DNA from: Comamonadaceae bacterium 2FH
GTDB lineage: Bacteria > Pseudomonadota > Gammaproteobacteria > Burkholderiales > Burkholderiaceae_C
Assembly: GCA_005503335.1 (NCBI GenBank)
Contig: SCMQ01000005.1
Span: forward strand, 124,001 to 188,000
Length of the DNA: 64,000 nucleotides
Direction of reading: 5' to 3'
Shown: piece by piece, positions 1-9,122 of the stretch
Layout of the letters: each line of letters begins with the position of its first letter
How positions within the stretch are numbered: position 1 is the stretch's first letter
The notes under the pieces: generated by a model
The model's input: only the letters and a program-made list of their open reading frames with translations
The model's database searches: none
What the model was told of the DNA's origin: nothing
Translations under genes and position numbers: made by a program

Positions 1-1
1 C

Positions 2-622
2 TTTCGCAGCGGCACCTCGCACCGCCTGCGCATTGCGCTCAATCTCAAAGGGCTGGACACGGAGTACGTGGCCGTGGACCTGCGAACCGAACAGCACCTG
101 CAGGAGGCGTTCAAGGCGGTCAACCCACAGCAGTTGGTGCCCGCGCTGGACACGGGCGAGCAGATTCTGATCCAGTCGCCGGCCATCATCGAGTGGCTGG
201 AGGAGAAGTACCCCACCCCGGCGCTGCTGCCGACTGCGGCGCTGGAGCGCGCTCACGTGCGGGCTCTGGCGGCCCTCGTGGGCTGCGACATCCATCCGGT
301 GAACAACCGCCGCATCCTCGAGTACCTGCGCAAGCAGTTCGGCGCCGACGCTGCCGCTGTCGACGCTTGGTGCGGCACCTGGATCAACGCCGGCTTCAGC
401 GCCTACGAGGCATTGATGGCATCGGCCCCGAAGCGCGGGCGCTTCAGCTTCGGCGACACACCTACGCTGGCCGACGTCTACCTGGTGCCCCAGGTGGAGA
501 GTGCGCGCCGCTTCAACGTGGACCTCACGCCCTATCCGTTGATTCGCGCGGTGGATGCCGCCTGCGGCGAGCTCGATGCCTTCAGGCGTGCGGCGCCTTC
601 CGTGCAGCCCGACGCGGCCTGA
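2..622 (+). CDS. Maleylacetoacetate isomerase / zeta-class glutathione S-transferase (5' truncated by window)
   Basis: The reading frame is open from the window edge and ends in TGA, giving about 206 codons against a usual 210-220, so only a few N-terminal residues are missing. It begins with the zeta-class GST signature FRSGTSHRLRIALNLKG, where the Ser/Cys-rich glutathione-activating region sits. It continues through an IIEWLEEKYP thioredoxin-fold segment and an all-helical C-terminal domain with FGDTPTLADVYLVPQ. Family members isomerise maleylacetoacetate (tyrosine/homogentisate pathway) or maleylpyruvate (gentisate pathway) with glutathione as cofactor, in the cytosol. The partner hydrolase that would decide between the two lies outside the window. 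Family assignment is firm; the exact substrate is not. Confidence 0.85.
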   Translation, partial: FRSGTSHRLRIALNLKGLDTEYVAVDLRTEQHLQEAFKAVNPQQLVPALDTGEQILIQSPAIIEWLEEKYPTPALLPTAALERAHVRALAALVGCDIHPVNNRRILEYLRKQFGADAAAVDAWCGTWINAGFSAYEALMASAPKRGRFSFGDTPTLADVYLVPQVESARRFNVDLTPYPLIRAVDAACGELDAFRRAAPSVQPDAA

Positions 623-792
623 GCCGGCAGCTTTCCCCGCAAGCCTTGGCCCGGCCATCGAGCGATGGCGTCAGGTGCCGGATTCGATCTGGACGCTGCG
701 CCTTCGGTTGAGCGTCGCACCCGCAGGCGGCCCGGAACCTTGCCCGCATTGCGCCGCGGTCAGCGCTCGACGGCGTTATTGACCCAGTAGGA

Positions 793-1974
793 TCAGTGCT
801 TCAAGTACGCTGCGACGAGTTCAGCCCAGAAGGCCGCGCCCGGCTCGATGATGTCGTCGTTGTAATCGTAGCTGGGGTTATGCACCGTGCAGGCCCCGGG
901 CGTGCCCGGACCGCCGTTGCCGACGAAGAAATAGCAGCCAGGCACCTCGTTCAGCATGAAGGCAAAGTCTTCGCTGGCGGTTAGCGGCGGGCCGTCGGGG
1001 TCGACGCGTTCAGGGCCGAACAAACGGGTCGCCACGTCGATCGCCAGTTTGGTTTCCCTGGGGGTGTTGACCAGCACGTCGTAGCCATCCCGCCAGTCGA
1101 CAGTGGCCTTTACCCTGTAGCTGGCCGCCTGCAGCTCGACCAGTTCGAAGATGCGCGTCTTGAGCAGCTGGCGCACCTGCGGGTCCAGCGCCCGCACGCT
1201 CAGCTCCAGCCGGGCCTCCTCGGGGATGACGTTGTTGGCCTGGCCCGCATGCAACGCGCCGACCGAGACCACGCCCGACTTCACCGGATCGACGTTCCTG
1301 GCCACGATGGTCTGCAGGGCCATCACGACGGATGCCGCGGCCACCACGGTGTCGACCGACTCGTGCGGCAGGGCGCCGTGCCCACCCACCCCCGTGAGGG
1401 TGATGGTCACGTTATCGCTCGACGCCATGGCCGGCCCGGTCCTGAACTTGAAGCACCCGGTCTCGATGCCCGGTAGGTTGTGCAGGGCATAAACGGCATC
1501 GCAAGGGAATTTCTCGAACAGGCCGTCGGCGAGCATCTGCAGTGCGCCGCCGGCTCCCTCCTCCGCCGGCTGGAAGATCAGATGGAGCGTGCCGTCGAAG
1601 GCAATGTCCTCCGCGATGATCCGGGCCGCCGCCAGCAGCGTAGCCGTATGACCGTCGTGACCGCAGGCGTGCATGCGGCCGGGCGTGCGGCTCCTCCATT
1701 CGGCGGTTCCCATCTCCTGGATGGGCAGGGCATCCATGTCGGCCCGTATGCCCATCGACCGCGTGCCGCTGCCGCGTCGCAGGGTGCCCACCACGCCTGT
1801 CCGCCCCAGGCCGGTGGTGACCTCGTAGCCCCAGTCGCCCAGCTTCTGCGCCACGAGTGCGGCCGTGCGGTGCTCCTCGAACGCGAGCTCGGGGTGGGCG
1901 TGGATGTCCCGACGGATGCGGATGAACTCGCCGATGCGCTCCGACAGCGAATGACCAAGGTAGGTGGCTTCCAT
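793..1974 (-). CDS. M20 family metallo-amidohydrolase (hippurate hydrolase-like)
   Basis: The 393-residue protein has the full length of the M20D amidohydrolase family (hippuricase, N-acyl-amino acid deacylase, IAA-amino acid hydrolase). Metal-site motifs are visible: RADMDALP, HACGHDGHTA, QPAEEGAGG and a C-terminal HNPSYDYND, with the lid-domain motif GVGGHGALPH between them. It would hydrolyse an N-acyl amide in the cytosol using two divalent metals. It ends about 170 bases from the convergent GST gene. It begins 19 bases downstream of the Bug-protein stop on the same strand, so the two are probably co-transcribed, with the Bug protein delivering the amide or acid. The true substrate cannot be read from sequence. 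Confidence 0.85.
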   Translation of the reverse strand: MEATYLGHSLSERIGEFIRIRRDIHAHPELAFEEHRTAALVAQKLGDWGYEVTTGLGRTGVVGTLRRGSGTRSMGIRADMDALPIQEMGTAEWRSRTPGRMHACGHDGHTATLLAAARIIAEDIAFDGTLHLIFQPAEEGAGGALQMLADGLFEKFPCDAVYALHNLPGIETGCFKFRTGPAMASSDNVTITLTGVGGHGALPHESVDTVVAAASVVMALQTIVARNVDPVKSGVVSVGALHAGQANNVIPEEARLELSVRALDPQVRQLLKTRIFELVELQAASYRVKATVDWRDGYDVLVNTPRETKLAIDVATRLFGPERVDPDGPPLTASEDFAFMLNEVPGCYFFVGNGGPGTPGACTVHNPSYDYNDDIIEPGAAFWAELVAAYLKH

Positions 1975-1993
1975 CAGTTCCTCCTGGCTGCCG

Positions 1994-2980
1994 TCACTGC
2001 GGCTTCAGGTTCATCGACTTGGCGATCGCTTGGTACTTGGCCGTATTCTCTGCATACAGCTTGGCCACGGCCGCCAGCGGCTGGGGGCGCGGCACGATCA
2101 TGGCTTGCGCTTCCAGGGCATCGCGCACCGTCGCATCGTTCGCGACTTCGCTCAACGCCTTGTGCAGCGCCTGCACCACAGGCTCGGGCGTGTCCTTGTG
2201 GACGAAGTAGCCGGCCCAGGTATCGAACACGAAGCCCTTGAGCGCGGTGCTCTCGTTGAGCGTCGGAACCTTCTTGAACAGCTCCTGGCGCTCTGCCGAC
2301 AGCACAGCCGGCGCCTTGAGCTTGCCGTCTTCCACCAGTTGCACCTGCCCTTTGCCATAGGGCGTCATGAAAATGTCGACCTGGCCACCCAGGAGGTCCT
2401 GCACAGCCGGCGCGCCGCCCTTGTAGGCAACGTGGGTCATGGGTACGCCTGTCAGTTTGGACATGTGCTCGCCCAGCAGGTGGTACAGCGAGCCGGGGCC
2501 CACGCTTGCGAAGGTCATGGGCTTGCCGGCGGCGGCAGTCTTCTTCGCATAAGCCACCAGTTCGTCGCCATTGCCGGCAGGCAGGTCCTTGCGGGCCAGC
2601 ATCACCAGCGGGTTGATGGTGATCATCTGCACCAGGCGGAAGTCCTCGGGCTTGTACTTGATGGCGGCGTTCGACAGGGGGGCCAGAATCAACTCATTGG
2701 GCGAGCCCTGGAAAACCATGTGACCGTCGGCCGGGCTGTTGAGGACCTTTTGCGCCGCGATGCCCCCGCCGGCTCCGCCCAGGTTCTCGACCAGTACCGG
2801 CTGGCCCAGGCGCTTGGCCAGGACCGTGTTGACGGTGCGTGCGATCACGTCCGATACCCCGCCGGCCGGATACGGCACCATGAGCGTCACGGGCTTGGAG
2901 GGGAAGTTCTGTGCCGACGCAGCGCCACAGATCAAAAGGCTGCCGAGTGCGCCGGCCAGCGCCTTGAGAGGGGATTTCAT
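1994..2980 (-). CDS. Bug/TctC family tripartite tricarboxylate-type substrate-binding protein
   Basis: The mature part carries the Bug hallmarks: PSKPVTLMVPYPAGGVSDVIAR at the N-terminus, GQPVLVENLGGAGGGIAAQ, a FASVGPGSLYHLLGE segment and MTHVAYKGGAPAVQDLLGGQ. The ATG at 2980 is chosen because AGGAGT lies just upstream and it opens a normal signal peptide (KSPLKALAGALGSLLICGAASAQ); an upstream in-frame ATG at 3019 would add 13 unlikely residues. The product is about 328 aa. Bug proteins are periplasmic carboxylate or amide binders. No TctA/TctB membrane partner is present, which is usual for the expanded Bug families of Burkholderiales. It is divergent from a LysR gene that probably controls it. 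Confidence 0.9.
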   Translation of the reverse strand: MKSPLKALAGALGSLLICGAASAQNFPSKPVTLMVPYPAGGVSDVIARTVNTVLAKRLGQPVLVENLGGAGGGIAAQKVLNSPADGHMVFQGSPNELILAPLSNAAIKYKPEDFRLVQMITINPLVMLARKDLPAGNGDELVAYAKKTAAAGKPMTFASVGPGSLYHLLGEHMSKLTGVPMTHVAYKGGAPAVQDLLGGQVDIFMTPYGKGQVQLVEDGKLKAPAVLSAERQELFKKVPTLNESTALKGFVFDTWAGYFVHKDTPEPVVQALHKALSEVANDATVRDALEAQAMIVPRPQPLAAVAKLYAENTAKYQAIAKSMNLKPQ

Positions 2981-3047
2981 TTCTGACTCCTGTGCAAGAT
3001 GGAATGTTTCCCGGGTCATCTTAGAGACGTAGAATCATGGCGTCCAA

Positions 3048-3063
3048 TGCATTTTGTTTTGCA
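3048..3063. promoter_or_regulatory. Candidate LysR operator between Bug and LysR genes
   Basis: The divergent gap (2981-3091) contains TGCATTTTGTTTTGCA, two TGCA half-sites separated by 8 bases, in an AT-rich patch that stands out from the GC-rich surroundings. LysR-type regulators typically bind an interrupted dyad in such divergent promoters. The assignment is by position and symmetry only. Confidence 0.35.
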
Positions 3064-3091
3064 TTTTCATGATCTCAAACGCATTGATTCC

Positions 3092-3970
3092 ATGACTCTG
3101 GTCCAGCTGCGCCACTTCATCGTCCTGGCCCAAGTGGGCTCTTTCGTGAAGGCGTCAAGCCAGTTGTGCATGACGCAACCTGCGCTGAGCCGCAGCATCA
3201 AGTCCCTGGAGGATGAGCTCGGCCAGTTGCTGTTTGACCGCATCGGCAAGCGCATCGAGCTCACCGTCTTCGGCCGCGAGGTGCTCGCACGCAGCCGGGC
3301 ACTGGTCGAGGAAGCGGAGCAGCTCAGGCACTGCGGCAAGCACTTGGGCGCGCAAGACTCGGGGCGCGTGCGGCTGGGGCTGAGTTCCGGGCCGGGGGCT
3401 ATGCTGACTGCCCCGGTCATGGCGCACTTCGCGCAGCACTTCCCCCGCTTCCATGTCGACATCGTGCGGTCCAACACCGCAAGTCTCGTCCAGATGCTCA
3501 GGGAGCGCCAGCTCGATGCGCTCGTGGTCGACGTTCGCGCGCTGCAACCGGCCCCCGACCTCAGCGTGACGCAGGTCGCCGAGATGGACGGCATCTTCAT
3601 GTGCAGGAAAGACCATCCCTTGGCGAAGTCAGCCAAGGTCAGCTTCGAGCACCTGACCAGCTACCCCATCGCCTCGACGCCGCAGAGTGAGGAAACGGCC
3701 CGAATCCTGATCGAGCGCTATGGGGAGAAGGCACACCCCGAGGTCATGGTGAAGTTCCGAAGCGACGAGATATCCCACCTGATACAGGTGACTGAAGACA
3801 CTGACACTGTTCTATTGGCCATACGGGCATGCGCGCCAGACTTGGTAGAAATCAAGCTTCACCCGCCACTGGCGATAAAGGCTCGCTTCGGCCTGGTCAC
3901 CATCGCCCACAAGGCCGAGGCTCTCTACCTGCCCGAGATTCGAAAGCTGATGGCAACGGTTCTGCGGTGA
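3092..3970 (+). CDS. LysR family transcriptional regulator
   Basis: The 292-residue protein opens with a winged helix-turn-helix (MTLVQLRHFIVLAQVGSF, then MTQPALSRSIKSLEDELG and LFDRIGKRIELTVFG) followed by a periplasmic-binding-protein-like effector domain (RVRLGLSSGPGAMLTAPV). The ATG at 3092 is preferred over in-frame starts at 2999 and 3047 because the HTH then begins within the first few residues, as in the family. It is transcribed away from the Bug/M20 pair, the classic arrangement for a LysR activator of the adjacent operon responding to its substrate or an intermediate. Confidence 0.88.
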   Translation: MTLVQLRHFIVLAQVGSFVKASSQLCMTQPALSRSIKSLEDELGQLLFDRIGKRIELTVFGREVLARSRALVEEAEQLRHCGKHLGAQDSGRVRLGLSSGPGAMLTAPVMAHFAQHFPRFHVDIVRSNTASLVQMLRERQLDALVVDVRALQPAPDLSVTQVAEMDGIFMCRKDHPLAKSAKVSFEHLTSYPIASTPQSEETARILIERYGEKAHPEVMVKFRSDEISHLIQVTEDTDTVLLAIRACAPDLVEIKLHPPLAIKARFGLVTIAHKAEALYLPEIRKLMATVLR

Positions 3971-4120
3971 AGTCGCCGTTCTGACATTTGCTCAATGTGT
4001 TCGCCAGAACGCCTTCCATGCGGCGGGCGATCCTGTCCGAGTCCAGCCAATGACAGGATTCAAATGAATGATTTCGATATCGTTGAACGCAAATTAGTAG
4101 TGCAAGATTGACCGGAGTCG

Positions 4121-5128
4121 TCAGACTACGCAGCCGGCTTCGGCGCCCGGCGCGGCAGGGGTCACTTGGACTGGATCGGGAATCACGTAGCCGTAGCGCA
4201 CCGCAGTCAGCTGAGCGAGGATGCTCACGGCGATCTCCGGCGGTGTGCGGGCACCGTTCTTGATTCCCACCGGTCCGTGCAGCCGTGTGAGCTGCTCGTC
4301 CGTGAGGCCGAAGTGCTCCCCAAGCCGCTGTTTGCGCCTAGCCTGATTCACGCGCGATCCGATCGCCCCGATGTAGAACGCGGGGCCGCGCAGCGCCTCC
4401 ATCAGCGCGAGATCGTCGAGCTTAGGGTCGTGGGTGAGGGCGATGACTGCGGTATGACCGTCGGGCCGCAGCTCCACGACCACGTCGTCGGGCATGCCGC
4501 GCACCAGCCGCGCGCCGTCGATGCAGAAGCCCTCGGCATACTCGTCGCGGGGATCGCAGACGATGACGTCGTAGTCCAGTGCGCGCGCCATCGTCGCGAT
4601 GTACTGGGTCATCTGGCCAGCGCCGATCAGCAGCAGCCGCCAGCACGGCCCGTGCGTCGTGACGAGCGTTGTTTCGGTGAGCTGAAGAACGTCGCCGTCG
4701 CCCGGCGGGGTCAACGTGACTTCGCCCGTCCGTAGGTGCAGCTCGCGTCGCACGAGTTCGCCGCGCGCGAGGCGCTCGACGAGCTCGGACAGCTTGGACT
4801 GCTCGCCCACCGGTTCAAGCACGAGCTCCAGCGTGCCGCCGCAGGGTAGGCCGAAGCGCGTCGCTTCCTCCGCGCCCACGCCGTAGCGCACCACCTCCGG
4901 CTTGGCAAGTCCGAGCGCGCCGTTGCGCACCTTGTCGATCAAGTCGTCCTCGATGCAGCCACCCGAAACCGACCCGACGATCTGGCCATCACCACGCACG
5001 GCCACCACTGAGCCGATCGGCCGTGGCGCCGATCCCCAGGTGCGGGTGACAGTGCCGAGCACAACATGATGGCCGCCTTCTCGCCAGGCGAGGACTTGCT
5101 TGAGAACGCTCAGATCGACGTTGTCCAT
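4121..5128 (-). CDS. XdhC/CoxI family molybdenum cofactor insertion/sulfuration factor
   Basis: The 335-residue protein has an N-terminal XdhC_CoxI domain with TWGSAPRPIGSVVAV and GSVSGGCIEDDLI. After about residue 160 comes a Rossmann-like domain (RLLLIGAGQMTQYIATMA, VIVCDPRDEYAEGF, FYIGAIGSR). XdhC proteins bind the molybdenum cofactor and hand the sulfurated form to xanthine dehydrogenase-family apoenzymes. The gene is last in the cox-like operon, 154 bases after the large-subunit stop, supporting a maturation role for that hydroxylase. It might also be named CoxF/CoxI from its setting. Confidence 0.88.
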   Translation of the reverse strand: MDNVDLSVLKQVLAWREGGHHVVLGTVTRTWGSAPRPIGSVVAVRGDGQIVGSVSGGCIEDDLIDKVRNGALGLAKPEVVRYGVGAEEATRFGLPCGGTLELVLEPVGEQSKLSELVERLARGELVRRELHLRTGEVTLTPPGDGDVLQLTETTLVTTHGPCWRLLLIGAGQMTQYIATMARALDYDVIVCDPRDEYAEGFCIDGARLVRGMPDDVVVELRPDGHTAVIALTHDPKLDDLALMEALRGPAFYIGAIGSRVNQARRKQRLGEHFGLTDEQLTRLHGPVGIKNGARTPPEIAVSILAQLTAVRYGYVIPDPVQVTPAAPGAEAGCVV

Positions 5129-5282
5129 GGATCGCTCTTAGGGCGGCGGGCGCCAGCCGTCGCCGCAGTGTCACTGATTCGAACCGCCTGGCGCCAAGTG
5201 GCGATTTCTCTTTGCCAGCAACTGTGCAGGATGCATGGCACCCATGCACAGTCACATGGCGGGCCCCTTGCCGGCCTCTCCC

Positions 5283-7694
5283 TCAGCGCCCCTGGATCAG
5301 GTTGAGGACGCGTTCCGGAGTCAGCGGCAGGTAGGTTGCACGCTTGGCCCCGAGCGGAGCAAGCGCATCGTCCACCGCGCAGGCAATAGCGGCGGGTGCG
5401 TGCATCCGGCCGCCTTCGCCGCCGCCCTTCATGCCGTAGGGAGTGAAGGGGGAAGGCGTCTCGTGGTGGCCCAGTCGGACCTCCGGCACCTCCATGGCCG
5501 ACGGGATCAGGTAGTCCATCAGCGACGAGCTGACGATCTGCCCATCCTCGTCGTAGACGTACTCCTCCAGCAGCGTTTGGCCCACCCCCTGGGCCAGGCC
5601 GCCGATGACGTGGCCATCGAGCGAGCGCGGGTTCACGACGGTCCCGCAGTCGTGAACGGCCACATAGTCGAGAAACTTGATCGCGCCGGTCTGCACATCC
5701 ACCTCCACCACGGCAATGTGCGCCGCGTGGGCCATCATCGGGTAGAAGACACCAAGATCGCTGCGGTCGGCGGTCGGAAGCGTCGTGTACGGGTGGTCGA
5801 AGACCATGTCCGCCTCGAAGCCGCTGTCGATGTCTGCCGGCAGCTGGTGCTTGAACAGGCGCGGCATGACGGCGATCTGCGCCAGGCTCAACCGTTTGCC
5901 GGCATCGCCTTTGACCTGGACGCCGCCGTTGACAAACTCGAGGTCGTTCTCGCTGATCTCCATCATGTGCGCGGCGACCTTCAGCGCCTTCGCACGGATC
6001 TTTGCGGCCGCCCCTTGCACGGCACCGGAGATCATCACGGTGAACCGGCTGCCGCCCGGGCCGCTGGCCGGCAGCCCCTTGGCCGTTCCCGCGTAGCTGA
6101 AGCTAACGTCATCCGGGTTGACGCCGAGTTCCTCGCCCAGCACCTGCGCCACTACCGTTTCGGGGCTGTTGCCCCAGAATGCGGTCGAATAGAGTGTCAC
6201 CGAAACGGCGCCGAGTGCGTCGACGCTGATCGAGATGCTCTCGGGCACGCTGGTCACGCCCATGGCCGGGCTTCGGCGGAAGAACCACCACTCGTTGGCG
6301 GCGTAGACGCTGCGCTCTTGGCAGGTGACCAGGCCGATCCCGATGTAGCGACCCTGCGCCCTCGCCTTCGTCTGCTCGGCACGCCAGTGGTCCAGCTTGG
6401 CGAGATCAAGCGCCTGCTTCAGGACGCCCTCGTAGTTGCCGGAGTCGTAGACATTCCCACCCGGAATCTTGAAGGGGAATTGCGACGGCTGGATGAAGTT
6501 GCGGCGCCGCAGCTCGATCGGATCGAAGCCGTGTTCCCGCACCGCTTTGTCGACGATGCGTTCAATCGCGAAGTTGTGGACTTCGGAGCCGAAACCTCGA
6601 TAGGCGCCTTGTTGGCACTTGTTGCTGAACACGCCGCGCGCGCGATAGGATACGGCCTTGATGTTGTACGGTCCGATCACCTGCGACATCGCATTGCCGT
6701 GGGTGCCCAGGCCGAACTGGAAGTAGGCGCCATAGTCGTCGATGACGTCGAACCGGATGGCACGGAGCTCGCCTTCTTTTGTCATTGCCAACTCGATCTC
6801 GTACTCGCGCTCGGAGCCGTGATGATCACAACTGACGGCGTGATCGAGCCGGTCCTCCACGTATTTGACGGGCCGGCCGAGAAACTTCGAGCACATGCCG
6901 GCCGTGACGGCCACTCGCACCGCCCAGAACTTCGCACCGAAGCTGCCACCGGCGGGCATTGGGATCAGGTCCAGCTTGTTGCTGGGCACCTTCAGCGTGC
7001 CGGCGACGAGGAACGCGAAGTTGGTGAGCGCTACCGAATTCGAATTGATCGTCAACATCCCCGTGGCCGGGTTGAAGTTGGCTATCGCACCCACTGTCTC
7101 CAGCGGCTGCGCCGACGTGCGGCCCCAGCGTACGGTCTCGCGCACCACGATGTCAGCGCGTGCGAACTCGCCGTCCACGTCGCCGAACGAAAGTGTGCTG
7201 TCCAGCGCCACGTTGGACTCCATCTTTTCGTGGAGCAAGGCTGCGCCGGGCTGCATCGCGGCCCGGGCATTCGGGATTACCGGAAGAGGCTCGTACTCAA
7301 CGTCCACCAGCTCCCGCGCGTCCTCGGCGATGTAGCGGCTCTGCGCCACGACGACCGCGACGCCTTCACCGACGAATCGGACCTTCTCGTCGGCCAGAAC
7401 GCGCCACTTGTGCAGGTTCGGCTCCGGGTTGAAGTCCGGCATGTAATCACAGAGCTCCGCGGCCTGCTTGCCGGTAATCACAGCGACCACACCGTCAAGC
7501 TCCAGTGCGCGCGATGTGTCGATGCTTGTGATGCGGGCGTGTGCCACCGGGCTGCGCACCACGGCGACATGTAGCATGTTCGGCAGGTCGAGGTCGTCGA
7601 CGTAGCCGCCCTGCCCCATGAGGAACTTGCGATCCTCGACCTTCGGAATGGATCGACCGATCCATTGCAGTTGCTTCATGCCTTGCATGGCCAT
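5283..7694 (-). CDS. Molybdopterin-binding large subunit of a xanthine dehydrogenase/CoxL-like hydroxylase
   Basis: At 803 residues this matches CoxL-type subunits. Visible elements are GRSIPKVEDRKFLMGQGGYVDD at the start, the moly-site loop GGSFGAKF (about 249-256), the active-site loop GAYRGFGSE (about 363-371) and the catalytic-Glu motif GGGEGG near the C-terminus. True form I CO dehydrogenases carry AYRCSFR with the copper-binding Cys; this loop has no Cys, so CO oxidation is not supported. It is probably an aldehyde, purine or N-heterocycle hydroxylase, acting on the inner face of the membrane or in the cytosol. The ATG at 7694 overlaps the small-subunit stop as ATGA and is preceded by GAAGGAGA. 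Confidence 0.9.
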   Translation of the reverse strand: MAMQGMKQLQWIGRSIPKVEDRKFLMGQGGYVDDLDLPNMLHVAVVRSPVAHARITSIDTSRALELDGVVAVITGKQAAELCDYMPDFNPEPNLHKWRVLADEKVRFVGEGVAVVVAQSRYIAEDARELVDVEYEPLPVIPNARAAMQPGAALLHEKMESNVALDSTLSFGDVDGEFARADIVVRETVRWGRTSAQPLETVGAIANFNPATGMLTINSNSVALTNFAFLVAGTLKVPSNKLDLIPMPAGGSFGAKFWAVRVAVTAGMCSKFLGRPVKYVEDRLDHAVSCDHHGSEREYEIELAMTKEGELRAIRFDVIDDYGAYFQFGLGTHGNAMSQVIGPYNIKAVSYRARGVFSNKCQQGAYRGFGSEVHNFAIERIVDKAVREHGFDPIELRRRNFIQPSQFPFKIPGGNVYDSGNYEGVLKQALDLAKLDHWRAEQTKARAQGRYIGIGLVTCQERSVYAANEWWFFRRSPAMGVTSVPESISISVDALGAVSVTLYSTAFWGNSPETVVAQVLGEELGVNPDDVSFSYAGTAKGLPASGPGGSRFTVMISGAVQGAAAKIRAKALKVAAHMMEISENDLEFVNGGVQVKGDAGKRLSLAQIAVMPRLFKHQLPADIDSGFEADMVFDHPYTTLPTADRSDLGVFYPMMAHAAHIAVVEVDVQTGAIKFLDYVAVHDCGTVVNPRSLDGHVIGGLAQGVGQTLLEEYVYDEDGQIVSSSLMDYLIPSAMEVPEVRLGHHETPSPFTPYGMKGGGEGGRMHAPAAIACAVDDALAPLGAKRATYLPLTPERVLNLIQGR

Positions 7695-8242
7695 CACCGT
7701 GTCTCCTTCGTTGGGTCGCGCAGTTCCGCGGCCGGGATGCCAGCCGTCGCGGACCATTCCTCACCACGCAGCCTGGCTGCCGCCTCCATCACCGAATCGA
7801 TAATGTGCTGATAGCCCGTGCACCGGCAGAGGTTGCTCGCGATGGCTTCGCGCGCTTCTTCCCGTGTCGGCGTGGGATTCGTCTCCAGGAACTCCGTCAC
7901 CCGCATCAGCATGCCTGGCGTGCAGAAGCCGCACTGAAGACCGTTGCAGCGCCAGAACGCCTCCTGTACCGGATGGAGCTTCGTTCCATCGGCCAGTCCT
8001 TCCACGGTGTCGACGCTACTTCCATCGATCTGCACTGCCAGCGTGATGCAGGAGCGCGCAGACTTGCCATCGATCCGCACGGTGCAGGCGCCGCAAACGC
8101 CATGCTCACAGCCGGCGTGCACGCCGACGAGGCCGAGGTCTCGTCGCAGCACATCGGACAGCAGCGATCGGCTCTCGACACCGACCACCCGCTTCGTGCC
8201 GTTGACGACCAGGGTGATGTTTTGCTTTCCAGATTGGCTCAC
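7694..8242 (-). CDS. [2Fe-2S]-binding small subunit (CoxS-like)
   Basis: The 182-residue protein has the two ferredoxin-like clusters of this family. The plant-type cluster is CEHGVCGACTVRIDG, and the all-helical C-terminal cluster is CGFCTPG with LCRCTGY. It passes electrons from the molybdenum site to the FAD subunit. The start is GTG at 8242, overlapping the FAD-subunit stop as GTGA and preceded by AGGAG; a longer upstream reading frame exists but would run back into that gene. It is slightly longer than the usual ~160 residues, because of an Arg/Glu-rich tail after the second cluster. Confidence 0.9.
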   Translation of the reverse strand: MSQSGKQNITLVVNGTKRVVGVESRSLLSDVLRRDLGLVGVHAGCEHGVCGACTVRIDGKSARSCITLAVQIDGSSVDTVEGLADGTKLHPVQEAFWRCNGLQCGFCTPGMLMRVTEFLETNPTPTREEAREAIASNLCRCTGYQHIIDSVMEAAARLRGEEWSATAGIPAAELRDPTKETR

Positions 8243-9120
8243 TGTCGTTCTCCTGCATTTGCCCGCGCGACCGCGGTGCCGATGACCCGGGCCGCGTAGA
8301 CGCGACCGATGTTCGTACGGTAGGCCGCGGACCCGTGCATGTCCTCGCTGCATTCGACGCCCTCGAGCGCCGCGGCAGCCGCCCGTTCGATGACTTCGGC
8401 CGTCGGGACCTTGCCAAGCAGTGCCTGCTCGGCCATAGAGGCGCGCAGCGGCCGGCTCGCCAGTCCGAAGAGACTCAGCGCCGCCCGGCGGACGGAACCG
8501 TCGGCGTCCAGCTCTATGATGCTCACGGCTCCCGCGATGGCGAAATTCCCGTGCGTCCGGGCGAACTCCGCGATCGCATAGCCCGCCGAGCTCGGGATCG
8601 CTGGAAACTTGACCGCTGTCACCATTTCCGAGGGCCCGACGGCCGTCATGAACGGACCGAAGTAGAACTCGGAAGCCGGGACGTGGCGTTCGCCCAACGG
8701 GCCCGCGATTGTGATCACTGCATCGAGCGCCACAGCAACTGCCGGCAGTTCGGAATGGGGGTCGGCGTGCGCGAGGCTGCCGCAGACCGTGCCGCGATGA
8801 CGGATCGTCTCATGGGCCACAAGTTTGAGCGCCTCCGGCACGAGCGGACAAACGCGCTTGACGACGTCGCTTCCTTCGACTGCGTAGTGGCGCGCCGCGG
8901 CGCCGATCACGACACCGTCGGAGTGCTCCTCCACCCGGTCGAGACCGGGGATGCGCGTGATGTCGATCAGGTGCGTGGGCCGCGCAATTCGCAGGTTCAT
9001 CATCGGAACCAGGCTCTGCCCGCCGGCCAGGATCCGCGCACCTTCGCCGTACTCACTGAGCGCGGCGATGGCGCCCTTGACAGAGTCGGCACGCACGAAT
9101 TCGAATTTGGGTGGCTTCAT
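8239..9120 (-). CDS. FAD-binding medium subunit (CoxM-like)
   Basis: The 293-residue protein shows the FAD-binding motifs of the xanthine dehydrogenase medium subunit: ILAGGQSLVPMMNLRIARP near residue 31 and HETIRHRGTVCGSLAHADPHSELPA near 103-127, then a CO-dehydrogenase flavoprotein C-terminal domain. It takes electrons from the [2Fe-2S] subunit and passes them to an acceptor. It begins 3 bases after the CoxE stop and overlaps the small-subunit start, so the operon is translationally coupled. The order M-S-L matches cox clusters. Confidence 0.9.
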   Translation of the reverse strand: MKPPKFEFVRADSVKGAIAALSEYGEGARILAGGQSLVPMMNLRIARPTHLIDITRIPGLDRVEEHSDGVVIGAAARHYAVEGSDVVKRVCPLVPEALKLVAHETIRHRGTVCGSLAHADPHSELPAVAVALDAVITIAGPLGERHVPASEFYFGPFMTAVGPSEMVTAVKFPAIPSSAGYAIAEFARTHGNFAIAGAVSIIELDADGSVRRAALSLFGLASRPLRASMAEQALLGKVPTAEVIERAAAAALEGVECSEDMHGSAAYRTNIGRVYAARVIGTAVARANAGERQ

Positions 9121-9122
9121 CG

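Noticed and set aside
5283-7694. Aerobic carbon monoxide dehydrogenase large subunit
   Set aside because: Gene order fits cox, but the loop reads AYRGFGSE and lacks the copper-binding Cys of AYRCSFR.
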